Shown here: piece by piece, positions 8,474 to 17,539 of the stretch
Layout of the letters: every line of letters begins with the position of its first letter
Numbering within the stretch: position 1 is the stretch's first letter
Assembly (NCBI GenBank): GCA_018242605.1
Contig: JAFEBP010000004.1
Location: 124,001-188,000 of the forward strand
Direction of reading: 5' to 3'
DNA: 64,000 nt
From: Planctomycetota bacterium
GTDB lineage: Bacteria; Planctomycetota; Phycisphaerae; Phycisphaerales; UBA1924
The notes under the pieces: generated by a model
Database searches by the model: none
The model's input: only the letters and a program-made list of their open reading frames with translations
What the model was told of the DNA's origin: nothing
Translations under genes and position numbers: made by a program

Positions 8474-10270
8474 TCACCGAGCGCACCAGCGCGTCCACAT
8501 GCCCCGCAGGGCGTCGCTGAAGCGTGCGCAAAACTCGGCGCGGTCGCACAGCGGCGATGCCGCGACACGCTCGCGCAGCGTGGACCGGTAGTGCGTCAGC
8601 CGCGCCGTGTCGCGGGCCAGATCCGCCGCGAGGGTCACGTACGCATCTTCGCTCTCGGCGATCAGTTCAGGCACGCCCACGGCATTCAGCAGGCTCACGC
8701 CCACGCGGGCGGCGTGCGTCGCGCCCGCCAGCGCCACGACCGGCACGCCCATCCAGAGCGCTTCGCAGGTGGTGGTCGTGCCGTTGTACGGAAGCGAATC
8801 CAGAGCCACGTCGACCAGCGCGTACTTGGCCAGGTGTTCGGCGATGCCCTTGGTGGGCTCCAGGATCTCTACCCGCTCCGGAGCGATACCGCACGCCCCG
8901 AACTCGCGGCACACGCGGGCCTTGGCGTCAGGGTCCTTGAGTTCAAATGTCTTCATGATGAGCCGCGAACCCTCAACGCCCTTGAGCACCCGCGACCACA
9001 GAGCGATCACGCCCGCGCCGATCTTCTTGTTCGCGTTGAACGAGCCGAACACTGGCCCCGACGCACGCGGCTCACGCGACGGCGTCGGCGCATCCCGCGG
9101 CGGCTGGTAGCACAGGAAGCACGGATCGATCCGAACCAGCCGCTCCGTGCAACGCTCGTCGAAATCCGGGTGATCCGGCTCCAACGCCGCCCCCGTGCGG
9201 GCCTCCCGCATTGGGTCGGTCCGGCCGTCCACGATTCGGTAGTCAATCTCCTTGAGCCCCGTGGTATTGGGGTACCCGCAATACGTCGCCTGCACCGGCG
9301 CGGCCTTGTACGACATCGCCGTCAACTGGCTGTTGAGCGTGTGGCCGCTCAGGTCCACGAGAACGTCGATGCCTTCCTTCTCGACGAGCCGCGCGATCTC
9401 GATGTCGATCAGGTCGCCGCAATCGTGCCACCGGGCGACCATCTGCTTGAGCCGCTCGGATGTGGCGTCGGGATGGCGGGTCGTTGAGAACGCATGCACC
9501 TCGAACTTCGAGCGATCGTGGAGGTCAAAGAACGGCTCCATGAAGAACGAGACCGAGTGCGTGCGAAGATCATTGCTCACGAAACCGACCTTCAGCCGCC
9601 GCGCCGAGTCCCGCGTGCCCCGGTAGGTGAACTTCTCCGCCGGGCGATACTCCGCGAGCAGCTCGCCGTAGCGCCGGTGGGCGTGGGCGCATTCCTCGAC
9701 GCTCGCGCCGTACAAGTAGTTCAACCCGGCGCACAGGCCGCCCCACAGGCTCGCGTCGCGCGGGTACTTCTCCAGCGCGACCCGCGTGAACTCCACGGCC
9801 TTTTCCACCTCGCCCATCGCCATGAGCGCGCCGCAGTAGGTCATGGCCACCTGCGGGTGCAGCCCCACCTTGAGCACAGCCTCGCAGTGCGCCGCGGCGT
9901 CGCGCGTGCGGTGTTCGTCCAACGCCCGGTTCGCCAGGCTCAGCCGCGCGTCGGGATGGGCGGGGTTGATCGCGATGGCGCGAAGGAGCGAAGCCTCCGC
10001 GGCGTCTCGCTTGCCCGTCGCATCCTGCACCAGCGCCAGGTTGGTGTGATAGCTCGCGTCCTGCGGCCGCAGGTCCGTCGCACGCTTGGCGTAAAACAGC
10101 GCCCGCTCGTACTGACGCAGTTGGTACAGCGTGACCGCCAGAAGGCTCACGACATCCGGCTCGGCGGGGTGCTTGGCGGCGAGAGCCTGCAACGCCCGCG
10201 CGGCGTCGGCGTGCTTGCCGGCGTCGGACAGAGCCTTGGCATCGAGCAGTTTGGCCAGCAACTGACTCAT
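8474..10270 (-). CDS. TPR and GT41 (O-GlcNAc transferase/SPINDLY-like) glycosyltransferase
   Basis: A 598-aa protein with tetratricopeptide repeats in its first ~200 residues and a glycosyltransferase family 41 C-terminal half. GT41 members transfer GlcNAc or fucose to Ser/Thr of proteins; bacterial substrates are mostly unknown. Conserved segments are visible in order: GFVSNDLRTHSV, VDLSGHTLNSQL, APVQATYCGYPNTTG, GSFNANKKIG, and the nucleotide-sugar site DSLPYNGTTTTCEALWMGVPVV followed by THAARVG. The ATG at 10270 starts the first TPR helix directly; an upstream in-frame start would add 21 residues with no family similarity. The gene is first in a likely two-gene operon with the GH116 glycosidase. 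The protein has no signal peptide and should act in the cytoplasm. Confidence 0.9.
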   Translation of the reverse strand: MSQLLAKLLDAKALSDAGKHADAARALQALAAKHPAEPDVVSLLAVTLYQLRQYERALFYAKRATDLRPQDASYHTNLALVQDATGKRDAAEASLLRAIAINPAHPDARLSLANRALDEHRTRDAAAHCEAVLKVGLHPQVAMTYCGALMAMGEVEKAVEFTRVALEKYPRDASLWGGLCAGLNYLYGASVEECAHAHRRYGELLAEYRPAEKFTYRGTRDSARRLKVGFVSNDLRTHSVSFFMEPFFDLHDRSKFEVHAFSTTRHPDATSERLKQMVARWHDCGDLIDIEIARLVEKEGIDVLVDLSGHTLNSQLTAMSYKAAPVQATYCGYPNTTGLKEIDYRIVDGRTDPMREARTGAALEPDHPDFDERCTERLVRIDPCFLCYQPPRDAPTPSREPRASGPVFGSFNANKKIGAGVIALWSRVLKGVEGSRLIMKTFELKDPDAKARVCREFGACGIAPERVEILEPTKGIAEHLAKYALVDVALDSLPYNGTTTTCEALWMGVPVVALAGATHAARVGVSLLNAVGVPELIAESEDAYVTLAADLARDTARLTHYRSTLRERVAASPLCDRAEFCARFSDALRGMWTRWCAR

Positions 10271-10392
10271 CGGCGGCAACCGTACGCCGTTGGTTGGCCC
10301 CGTCCGCTCCGCCCCGCCAGACCATAAAACCACGCCGATCGGGGATCAGGAAGCCGGGCGTTGCCGCCCGTGCGCGATATCATTTGAAACTC

Positions 10393-11304
10393 ATGGCCGG
10401 TGGGCGACACATCCAACCCCTCTTTGATCTGGTCAAGCGGCCGGACGCCTCGCAGGCGCAGGATCGTCAGTCGATGAATCCGGGCGTTGGCTGGCGGCCG
10501 GGCCTGGCCCCGCGCAAGGTGGAGCCCCGGACCGAGCCCAACACCCCAAAGCCCACCATCCGGCTGGAACTCAAACCCGGGGCCTCGCCTCCGCAGTCCC
10601 CGGCACGAGACCCCGATCCGCCCTCAGGCGACCCTTGGTATTACGGCGTGCTGGGCCGCAACACGGTCCAAGTGCCCGTGAATGCGATTTATTACGCCTC
10701 GGCGGTCATGGTGCTGCTGGCCTTCGTGGCAGTCATCGCGGGCTCGCTGATGGCCCGCAACCGGGGCGCATCGAACGAGCCCGCACGCCCGACGCCGCCT
10801 GTCACAGAGCCCGCCGAGTACACGCCCGACCCTGCCCCCGCCGCCAACAGCACTCAGCCTCAAAAGCCCTCTGACACCGCCAAGGCGACCAGCAAGATCG
10901 AAACTGCCAAGCCCACCCCAACCACCGCGATCGCTCCCGGGGCCACCATCACATCCAAGGGCGGACTCGCCGGCGACCCGCGCGAGCCGGAGATGAACTA
11001 CCTCGCGCTCGCCATCATGACCCGAACGGAAGCCGAAGCAGCAGTCGCCTTCCTCTCGCAGAACGGTTTGGAAGCCTTTGCGATCCCGGTTGATCGGGCG
11101 GGGGGCAACGCCAACAATCTTGACCCGTCGAAAAGTCCTTACCGGCTCTACGCCGCGAAGGGAGTTTCGAAGGCAGAATACGAAAAGAAGATGACGGCCC
11201 GGACCAACACCGAGGCCGCCGTCGCCCGGCTGGGACAGGTTTGGCAGAAGGAGCATCGTGGCTCCTCGAACTTCGCCAAGCCCAACTGGGAAAGGTACAA
11301 GTGA
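10393..11304 (+). CDS. Single-pass membrane protein with SPOR-like C-terminal domain
   Basis: A 303-aa protein, not recognised as a named family. From the ATG at 10393 there is a Pro-rich cytoplasmic region (1-95), one membrane helix (about 97-120), a Pro/Ala/Thr-rich periplasmic linker (to about 200) and a C-terminal domain starting MNYLALAIMTRTEAEAAVAFL. The spacing of that domain (strand, helix, then GLEAFAIPVD, and a second helix KAEYEKKM) resembles SPOR domains, which bind denuded peptidoglycan, but the match is by eye only. The small basic protein gene begins 46 bases downstream on the same strand, and both precede one strong terminator, so co-transcription is likely. Confidence 0.7.
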   Translation: MAGGRHIQPLFDLVKRPDASQAQDRQSMNPGVGWRPGLAPRKVEPRTEPNTPKPTIRLELKPGASPPQSPARDPDPPSGDPWYYGVLGRNTVQVPVNAIYYASAVMVLLAFVAVIAGSLMARNRGASNEPARPTPPVTEPAEYTPDPAPAANSTQPQKPSDTAKATSKIETAKPTPTTAIAPGATITSKGGLAGDPREPEMNYLALAIMTRTEAEAAVAFLSQNGLEAFAIPVDRAGGNANNLDPSKSPYRLYAAKGVSKAEYEKKMTARTNTEAAVARLGQVWQKEHRGSSNFAKPNWERYK

Positions 11305-11350
11305 TCCGGCCCGTGGGCCGAGTTTGAAAAGCAAGAGCAAGGAACCCGCC

Positions 11351-11509
11351 ATGAGCCTGGACCGTTCACTGAAGATCTCCGCCAACCTCGCCGGCAAGCG
11401 CAGCGTCATGACTCGCACCGAGCGAATCGCCAAGATCAAGGCCGACAAGAAGTGGGACGACAAGAAGAACACCGCTCTTGGCCTGGCCAAGACGCTCGTC
11501 TCCAAGTAA
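11351..11509 (+). CDS. Small basic protein of the Planctomycetes/Verrucomicrobia type
   Basis: A 52-aa, strongly basic protein: MSLDRSLK, then KRSVMTRTERIAKIK, then a Lys-rich tail. It matches the pattern of the small basic proteins found across Planctomycetes, Verrucomicrobia and relatives (TIGR04137-type: M-S-x-D/H-x-S-L, then RSVLTRxERI-x-x-L/I). In those groups it has been linked to ribosomes or rRNA, though its function is unsettled. AAGGA lies about ten bases before the ATG at 11351; the frame is open further upstream, but that part overlaps the preceding gene and lacks family similarity. It is a lineage marker for the window and is followed at once by a strong intrinsic terminator. Confidence 0.85.
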   Translation: MSLDRSLKISANLAGKRSVMTRTERIAKIKADKKWDDKKNTALGLAKTLVSK

Positions 11510-11549
11510 GTCGTTCCTGCGATCTGATTTCGTTACCCGAACTGCGAAT

Positions 11550-11576
11550 CGACCATGCCAGGGCGTGGTCGTTTTT
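11550..11576 (+). terminator. Intrinsic terminator after the small basic protein gene
   Basis: A nine-pair stem (CGACCATGC with GCGTGGTCG, one T-G pair) closes a CAGG tetraloop at 11550-11571 and is followed by five T residues. It lies 41 bases after the stop codon of the small basic protein gene and is the clearest + strand terminator in the window. Confidence 0.85.
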
Positions 11577-11583
11577 CATGCGC

Positions 11584-12519
11584 CTACTTCTTCGGGGCGC
11601 CCGCCAACTCGCCCCGAGCCTGCGATTCCCGCCGCGTCGCCTGGTCGAGCGCCTCCAACGCGGCGTTGAACGCCCCCATCGTCTCGCGCGTATCGAACAC
11701 ATATTGATTCCCGTCGCTCACGGTCCACGCTCCCTTGCAGTCTTCCAGCACCTTGATGACATCCTCCAGCGCCCGGGCGCTCTGCGTCTGCGCCTTGGCG
11801 TACGCGAGCATGGAGTCGTGCCTGATCGCCCGCATCTGCCGCGTGAACGCCATCGGATCGACGCCCGCCGCCTCCGGATGCGCTGCCAGTGCGGCTTCGC
11901 GGATCTTGAGCGGAGCATCGGCCACGAACTGTTCGTACATCTCCGCGGCGGACACAACTCGCTTCGCCGCCGCCCGACGAGCCACCACCCCCGCAATGTC
12001 AGCCGCCGGCGTGACCAACCCGCCGGTCTTCGTGAACTCCTGCAACGCCGCGTCCAGTTCAGCGTTGAGCGGATTCATCCGGTCCGCGAACTCCGATGTC
12101 GCGGCGTCCAACTCCGCCAATCCCAGCATGACGCCGCCGGCCTTCGGCGCCGCCGCGGCCACGCGTGCCGGCAGGAGCACGTTGTTCACCATGCCGCTCC
12201 AGAGCACCCGCTCCGCCCCCGCGACCCCGAGCAACACGCACGCCGTGAAGTTCGCCGCCTTCCACGACCGCCGTCCCAGGTAGTACACCACCGTGCACAG
12301 AAATAGCACGACGATCGGCGTCGCGATCAGGTCGTACCACACGCTCCTCGCGGATTGACGCGACAGCAGCGATCCGGCAAACACCGCGACCACGAACACA
12401 ACAAGAAACACCGCTGTGATCGGATACACGCGGCCGGAAGTCGCCGTTCGCCCGATGACCGGTGCGACCTCAAGGTTATCCGAACCCATCGCTGATCCTG
12501 TGACTGATGTCTGCTGCAT
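11584..12519 (-). CDS. Predicted membrane protein, unknown function
   Basis: A 311-aa protein that I do not recognise. The ATG at 12519 is preceded by AAAGGG seven bases upstream; the frame is open further but that part lies in the divergent promoter region. Two or three membrane helices are visible in the first third (about 33-52, 63-81 and a weaker one at 91-105). The remaining 200 residues are soluble, Ala-rich and helical, with no catalytic motif seen; it could be a periplasmic or cytoplasmic helical bundle. It is transcribed divergently from the secreted metallopeptidase gene, with a 128-base shared upstream region. Confidence 0.65.
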   Translation of the reverse strand: MQQTSVTGSAMGSDNLEVAPVIGRTATSGRVYPITAVFLVVFVVAVFAGSLLSRQSARSVWYDLIATPIVVLFLCTVVYYLGRRSWKAANFTACVLLGVAGAERVLWSGMVNNVLLPARVAAAAPKAGGVMLGLAELDAATSEFADRMNPLNAELDAALQEFTKTGGLVTPAADIAGVVARRAAAKRVVSAAEMYEQFVADAPLKIREAALAAHPEAAGVDPMAFTRQMRAIRHDSMLAYAKAQTQSARALEDVIKVLEDCKGAWTVSDGNQYVFDTRETMGAFNAALEALDQATRRESQARGELAGAPKK

Positions 12520-12647
12520 GCAGGCCCTTTCGTTGGTGATAAGAAAGCCCAGGAACGTCCGTTCCGGCGCGCCGCCCGCCTTGAACACGCCATAAACTTG
12601 AACGGGGCAACTCCTCGTCGTGGGGATTCCGGATCGGAGAAGCGTGC

Positions 12648-15374
12648 ATGGGTGGGTCAATCGCTCGCTGTATTCTCTCGCTCGCGATCTTTGCCGGCAC
12701 GGCGCACGGACAGGCGGTGGCGCCCGCGGCGAAGTTCCTGCCCGATTCACAGCGGGCCCTCAATGTCGTGCTCAACCGCTACCCCGGCGTCCGCGTGGTG
12801 CGCGAGGGTGAACGCGTAACGGCCCTGGGCGGCCGCGCGCTGGGCCCAAAGGCCAAAACCCCCGAACTGGCCGCCGAGGCATGGATCGCGGCGCACATCA
12901 AAGCCCTCAGCGTCGGCGCCCCCGAACTCGTCCTCGAACGCGTCGACGAAGTCTCCCGCGGCCGCTTCACGGTTCTCGTCTATGCACAAGAAATGAACGG
13001 GCTGCCTGTGGAAGACGCCCGCCTGCGGATCACCGTCACCAACGCGCACCCCCAGGTCGTCCTCGTAACGTCAACCCTCGCCGCCGCTCCAGAAGAAGGA
13101 CTCTCCGCGCCGGCCATTCCGGAGAAACTCGTCCCTTCTCTCGCGACGGCTTGGACCTCCGCGGATTCCAGGCGAGTGAAACTCGCCGCCACGCTCTCCG
13201 ATGCGACGTGGAACGAGCCGCAACTCATCGCCTGGCGAGGCGAGAACGGCATCGCCCGCACGGCCTGGCGCATCGATGCCGATGCGCCCGAGGGCGGCGC
13301 GACCATCGTCATCGATGCCGCGACCGGTGAGCGCCTCGCCGATCGCCCGCACCGGGCGGACTACGCCATCAGCGGCACGGTGCGAATGAACATCATCGGA
13401 GGCACCACCGCCACGGGGCCTATCGCGGAAGTGCCCGCCGAATCGCTGCGTGCCAGCATCCTCCCCGGCGGCGCAATCGGCGCCTATACCGTCCGCGGCG
13501 GCTCATTTAGCCTGGAACCAACCTCAACTCCCAGCACCGTGCAGGCTTGCATCCAGTTAGGCCAGTACGCGCAGGTCTCCAGCAACTCGAGTTGGCCCCT
13601 CAACGGCTGCGCACAGGCGACGCTCAACGACGGTGAAAACACCGCCCTGTTCATCAACCCCGACCCGGATTACGCCACCACCGCCGCGACCACCGCGTAT
13701 TACCACGTCACCGGCACCCACCACTTCATCCGCGACCGCGCCCCCACGTACGCGGGCCTTGAGTTCATGCTGCCCGTGCGCGTCAATGAGGCGCCCTGCA
13801 CGGCCTACTACCAAGGCGGCGCTTCCCCGCAGCTCACCTTCAGCCGGCAGGAAGGCGCCTGCCCCGGGACCGCGTTCTCCACGGTCATCAGCCACGAGTA
13901 CGGCCACTTCTTCCTCGACCGCCTGGGCCTCATCAACGGCAACGGTTTCGGCAGCCCCAACGCCTTCGCCGAGGGATTCTGCGACACCCTCAGCGAGCTC
14001 GTGCACGACACGCCCTGCCTGGGCACGGGCTGGATCGAGCGGTGCGCCGGCAACAACACGCTCTCGTACCCCTGCGCGTGCACCAACCAATGCACCGGCG
14101 AACAGACCTACGCCTGCGGCGACATGCTCGCCGGGATGTTCTGGGATCTGCGCACCAGCCTGGGCCTTGAGTTCGCCCGCCAGATGTTCGTGGACTTTGC
14201 GCTCATCACCTCCGGGGGCGAGTGGCTCTATTCCAGCAACGCCTTGCACGCCCGAACCGCTCTGGAAATCCTCACGCTCGACGACGAAAACGCTGACCTC
14301 AACGACGGCACCCCGCACAACGCGGCGATCTGCGCCGCGTTCACTTCACGCAACATCCAATGCGGCGTGTTCGCCCCGCCCACGCGACTGATACTCCAGC
14401 CCAGCCCCCCGCCCGCGTTCCTCCGGCCCATGGAATCGGGCACGATCAACGTCTCCGTCGCGCCGCCGCCCACCGGCCCCGCACCCACGCACCTGTCGTA
14501 CTACATGTATTGGGGCAACACCGCGTCGCTGCCTCAGTTCATCCGGCTCAACACCGGCCGCTCCACGCCCGTTCCGTACCCCGCCACGCTGCCCTTCGGC
14601 GCATCCGTGCATGTCTACTTCAGCGTCGGCATCGGCGAGGATGAAGAAACGTACCAATCGATGGACTCCCTCTCCTTCACCGCCGAAGCCGCGTGGCCCG
14701 GGCGGCGGCTCTATTCCACGTCGTTCGCCGATGCGGGCGGTTGGATGGCCGGTTCCAACGGCGTATTGCCGGGGCTCATCACCGCCTCGGGCGCATTCCG
14801 CCTGACCAACCTCCCGCTCGCCGCGCCCAACGCCCCCACCACCGATGCAGACGGCTCCCGCCGCTGTTTCGTCGCCGGCCCGCTCTACGGCGGCACGACG
14901 ATCCTCACGTCTCCCACCGTGGCCCTGCCCGCGAACATCCCGTACCCAACCGTGCAGTTGGCGCACTGGTGGAAGAGCAGCGGCTCGCCCGGACTGCTTC
15001 GAATCTCCGCCTTGGGAGACAACGGCGTCTCCGCCGCGCTGGCCGCTTACCCCATCGACAGCCGCGGCTGGGCATTTGAACGCCTCCGAATCCCCTCCAC
15101 GCTGACGGGCAGCGTGTCCGTCCGCGTCGTCGCCAACGACCCCGCTCCCAACGCCAACGGCAGCACCTTCGCAGCCGTCGATGCGTTCGCCATCATCGGC
15201 CGCCGCCGCTGCCCCACCGATTTCACGGACGACGGCGCAGTCACCCAGGCCGACCGCGACCGCTTCCTCGCCCTGTATACTCAGCACGACCCCGAGGCCG
15301 ACATCAACGCCGACGGCAAAGTCACACAGGCGGACATCACGTTCTTTGAGCAGCGATTCGCCGGCGGTTGCTGA
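12648..15374 (+). CDS. Secreted zinc metallopeptidase (fungalysin/thermolysin-like) with dockerin-like tail
   Basis: A 908-aa exported protein. A signal peptide (residues 1 to about 22, ending AHG) is followed by a propeptide-like region resembling the FTP domain of thermolysin/fungalysin precursors (LPVEDARLRITV). The zinc motif HExxH is present as H416-E417-Y-G-H420, and E442 in NAFAEGF is the candidate third ligand 22 residues on, as in gluzincins. Cys-rich segments surround the catalytic region. A beta-sandwich-like part follows, and the last ~55 residues hold two calcium-loop repeats (DFTDDGAVTQADRDRF and DINADGKVTQADITFF), ending in GGC. GGAG lies about eight bases before the ATG. Peptidase activity is predicted from the motif only. 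Confidence 0.8.
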   Translation: MGGSIARCILSLAIFAGTAHGQAVAPAAKFLPDSQRALNVVLNRYPGVRVVREGERVTALGGRALGPKAKTPELAAEAWIAAHIKALSVGAPELVLERVDEVSRGRFTVLVYAQEMNGLPVEDARLRITVTNAHPQVVLVTSTLAAAPEEGLSAPAIPEKLVPSLATAWTSADSRRVKLAATLSDATWNEPQLIAWRGENGIARTAWRIDADAPEGGATIVIDAATGERLADRPHRADYAISGTVRMNIIGGTTATGPIAEVPAESLRASILPGGAIGAYTVRGGSFSLEPTSTPSTVQACIQLGQYAQVSSNSSWPLNGCAQATLNDGENTALFINPDPDYATTAATTAYYHVTGTHHFIRDRAPTYAGLEFMLPVRVNEAPCTAYYQGGASPQLTFSRQEGACPGTAFSTVISHEYGHFFLDRLGLINGNGFGSPNAFAEGFCDTLSELVHDTPCLGTGWIERCAGNNTLSYPCACTNQCTGEQTYACGDMLAGMFWDLRTSLGLEFARQMFVDFALITSGGEWLYSSNALHARTALEILTLDDENADLNDGTPHNAAICAAFTSRNIQCGVFAPPTRLILQPSPPPAFLRPMESGTINVSVAPPPTGPAPTHLSYYMYWGNTASLPQFIRLNTGRSTPVPYPATLPFGASVHVYFSVGIGEDEETYQSMDSLSFTAEAAWPGRRLYSTSFADAGGWMAGSNGVLPGLITASGAFRLTNLPLAAPNAPTTDADGSRRCFVAGPLYGGTTILTSPTVALPANIPYPTVQLAHWWKSSGSPGLLRISALGDNGVSAALAAYPIDSRGWAFERLRIPSTLTGSVSVRVVANDPAPNANGSTFAAVDAFAIIGRRRCPTDFTDDGAVTQADRDRFLALYTQHDPEADINADGKVTQADITFFEQRFAGGC

Positions 15375-15379
15375 ACTCA

Positions 15380-15418
15380 AAAAGAAAAACGCCGGGCGGA
15401 GTTGCGTTCCGTCCGGCG
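15380..15418 (-). terminator. Intrinsic terminator for the FAS1 protein gene
   Basis: On the minus strand an 11-pair GC-rich stem (15390-15418, one G-T pair) with a seven-base loop is followed by TTTTTCTTTTT (15380-15389 and just beyond). It sits about 145 bases after the FAS1 gene stop, so that transcript would have a long 3' untranslated stretch. It begins only a few bases past the stop of the convergent metallopeptidase gene. Confidence 0.8.
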
Positions 15419-15562
15419 AATCATTGAAGTAGACCGCCATCAGTCTACAAGAGAGGGAGTTCATCCCGGCATCACGCCATGGCCCTTCACGCGGCCCGTC
15501 GCCCGGCCGTACATCTTGGACGACTGAACCAGAGCACGTTGCCGGCTGGCTGATGCCCCGTA

Positions 15563-16501
15563 TTACTTGGGCAGAATGACCGTGTCGATCACGTGGATCA
15601 CGCCGTTGGAAGCGTCGATATCCGCGGTGGTCACCGTCGCCTCCTGCACCTTGACCTTGCCGCCGTCGGCCTTGGTCTCGACCTTCGCGCCGTTCAAGGT
15701 CGCCACCGACGCGCCCTTCGCCGCGGCGTCAGAGAACACCCGGCCGCTGACCACGTGGTACTTCAGGATCGCCGCCAACTTGTCCTTGTTCTCGCTCTTG
15801 AGCAGGCTGTCCACCGTCTCCTTGGGCAGCTTCGCGAACGCCTCATCGGTGGGCGCAAAGACCGTGAACGGGCCCGGGCCCTTGAGCGCCTCCACCAGTC
15901 CGGCGCGGTCCAGCAGCATGGCAAGGGTCTTGAACGAGCCCGCGGCGACGGCGGTGTCGACGATGTCCTTGTCCGAGGGCAGGATCACGGTGTCGATCAC
16001 GTGGATCACGCCATTCGTGGCCTTGATGTCGGCCTTCGCGACGTTCGCGCCGTCGATCGTCACCTTGCCGTCCTTCACCACCAGGTCCACGCGCTGACCG
16101 TTCACGGTCGCGACGTGGGACGTCTTGACGTCCTTGGAGAGCACCTCGCCACTCAGCACGTGGTAGGTCAAGATCGAGGCCAGCTTGGCCTTGTTCTCAG
16201 GCTTCAGGAGACTCTCGAGCGTCTCCTTGGGCAGCTTCGCGAACGCCGCGTCGGTGGGCGCGAAGACCGTGAACGGGCCCTTGCCCTTGAGCGTGTCGAC
16301 CAGCCCGGCGGCCTTCACGGCGGCGACGAGGGTCTTGAAGTCCCCCGCGGCGACAGCCGTGTCCACGATGTCCGCCTCCGCCGAGCTCATCATGCCCATC
16401 GAGGCGTGTTCCGTCTTGCTCGCGCTGCACTGAGCCGCAGCCAAGCCGGACGAAAGAAGAACGATACCAGCGGCCAAAGTGATACCAAGGTCGCGTTTCA
16501 T
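15563..16501 (-). CDS. Secreted tandem FAS1 (fasciclin) domain protein
   Basis: A 312-aa exported protein. The ATG at 16501 has GGAG upstream and starts a signal peptide ([12 protein letters not shown] through SGLAAAQC). Two FAS1 domains follow (about 45-180 and 185-312). Each carries the H1-like [17 protein letters not shown] segment, an ILxYHV strand and the ending [16 protein letters not shown]1 domains mediate adhesion or carbohydrate/protein binding at surfaces; bacterial single proteins of this kind are often secreted. The two copies are closely similar to each other, which points to a fairly recent internal duplication. It has its own terminator. The family call is secure, the binding partner unknown. 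Confidence 0.93.
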   Translation of the reverse strand: MKRDLGITLAAGIVLLSSGLAAAQCSASKTEHASMGMMSSAEADIVDTAVAAGDFKTLVAAVKAAGLVDTLKGKGPFTVFAPTDAAFAKLPKETLESLLKPENKAKLASILTYHVLSGEVLSKDVKTSHVATVNGQRVDLVVKDGKVTIDGANVAKADIKATNGVIHVIDTVILPSDKDIVDTAVAAGSFKTLAMLLDRAGLVEALKGPGPFTVFAPTDEAFAKLPKETVDSLLKSENKDKLAAILKYHVVSGRVFSDAAAKGASVATLNGAKVETKADGGKVKVQEATVTTADIDASNGVIHVIDTVILPK

Positions 16502-16620
16502 CGACGTAATCTCCACAAGTGTTGTCTGTTGTTTCAACCCGGCGGTTACTCCCGCACCGGGCACGCCCTTCCTTCGCTCGCCGGGACTCCGCGGATTCAC
16601 TTCTCGTCGCCGCTGGGCGC

Positions 16621-16650
16621 AGAAAAAACCGCCGGGGATAATCCCGGCGG
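16621..16650 (-). terminator. Intrinsic terminator for the OmpA-like lipoprotein gene
   Basis: A stem of eight or nine pairs (CCGCCGGG with CCCGGCGG, 16629-16650) around a short AT-rich loop is followed on the minus strand by TTTTTT. It lies about 40 bases after the lipoprotein gene stop at 16689. Confidence 0.88.
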
Positions 16651-16688
16651 CTTCAATCGGTGCTTCGAAATCAGTCAGGCAGGACGCG

Positions 16689-17369
16689 TCAGTTCAGAAT
16701 GACGATCTCAACACGACGGCTCGCGGCCTTCGTGGACTTGGGCTTGGAAGACCCGTAGCCCACCGCCTCGATGCGGCCCGCGCTGATGCCCTTGGAGGCA
16801 AGGTACTTCTCAACCGCCTGCGCACGCGCCTCGCTCAGCGCATCGTTGCTGGGGAACTTGGACTTCTTGATCGGGTCCGAGTCGGTGTACCCCTCGACGC
16901 GGACGTTGTGCCCGCTGTACTTGGTCTTGATCGTGTTGGCGATGCGGTCAAGAGACTTCTTGGAGTCGGCCTTGAGCGTGGCCTGACCGGGCGCGAAGAG
17001 CACATCGCCCGAGAGACGGGCCCGCATGTTGCCCTGGTTGTCCTTGGAGAAGTCGCCGTCACCGCCGCCGCCGGTCTTGGCGCCCTTGCCACCGCCGACG
17101 TTCCCGCCGCCGTCGGTCATCATGCCGGTCTGGGGCTCCTGAACCTTGGTGTTCGCCGCGGCCAGCCGCTGCTCAAGCTCGGCGTTGCGGGTGTCCTTGT
17201 CGCGGTTGGCCTGCTCAAGCGTCGCGTACTTCTCGCGCCACTCGTTGTTCTCCGCCTTGAGAGCGTCCATCTCCTTCTTCTGGCTGTTGCAGCCGCCCAG
17301 AAGCAGTGATGCACCCAAGACCGCCACCAAACCAAGACCGATCCGACGCAGAGCGCCCGTCCGTGACAT
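16689..17369 (-). CDS. OmpA-family (Pal-like) outer-membrane lipoprotein
   Basis: A 226-aa lipoprotein. The signal peptide ends in a lipobox LLGGC, with C27 as the lipidated residue. Residues about 30-75 form a heptad-rich coiled coil ([15 protein letters not shown] onwards), followed by a Gly-rich linker and an OmpA/MotB peptidoglycan-binding domain from about 105. That domain starts [10 protein letters not shown] and contains [21 protein letters not shown] and a final ASRRVEIVI. The conserved D and R positions that bind meso-diaminopimelate are recognisable. It should tether the outer membrane to peptidoglycan. A weak promoter candidate (TAAGAT at 17430-17435, minus strand) lies 61 bases upstream. 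It stands alone between two terminators or spacers. Confidence 0.88.
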   Translation of the reverse strand: MSRTGALRRIGLGLVAVLGASLLLGGCNSQKKEMDALKAENNEWREKYATLEQANRDKDTRNAELEQRLAAANTKVQEPQTGMMTDGGGNVGGGKGAKTGGGGDGDFSKDNQGNMRARLSGDVLFAPGQATLKADSKKSLDRIANTIKTKYSGHNVRVEGYTDSDPIKKSKFPSNDALSEARAQAVEKYLASKGISAGRIEAVGYGSSKPKSTKAASRRVEIVILN

Positions 17370-17539
17370 GCCGTGCCCCTTCAGTTGTATTCTCGCGACT
17401 CGCGGGGCAACTCCGCCCCGGCGCGCTAAATCTTATCGGCTTGGACACTGATTGTGCAGCAAAACCGCCCAAACTCTTTGCAATTTCGCAAAAAACTCGG
17501 GAGCTCCGCCAACGGCGAATCGCTCCAATTCGCTGCGAA

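Noticed and set aside
17500..17539. Terminator after the prepilin peptidase gene
   Set aside because: A run of six T (minus strand) is present, but the stem next to it is only three pairs long.
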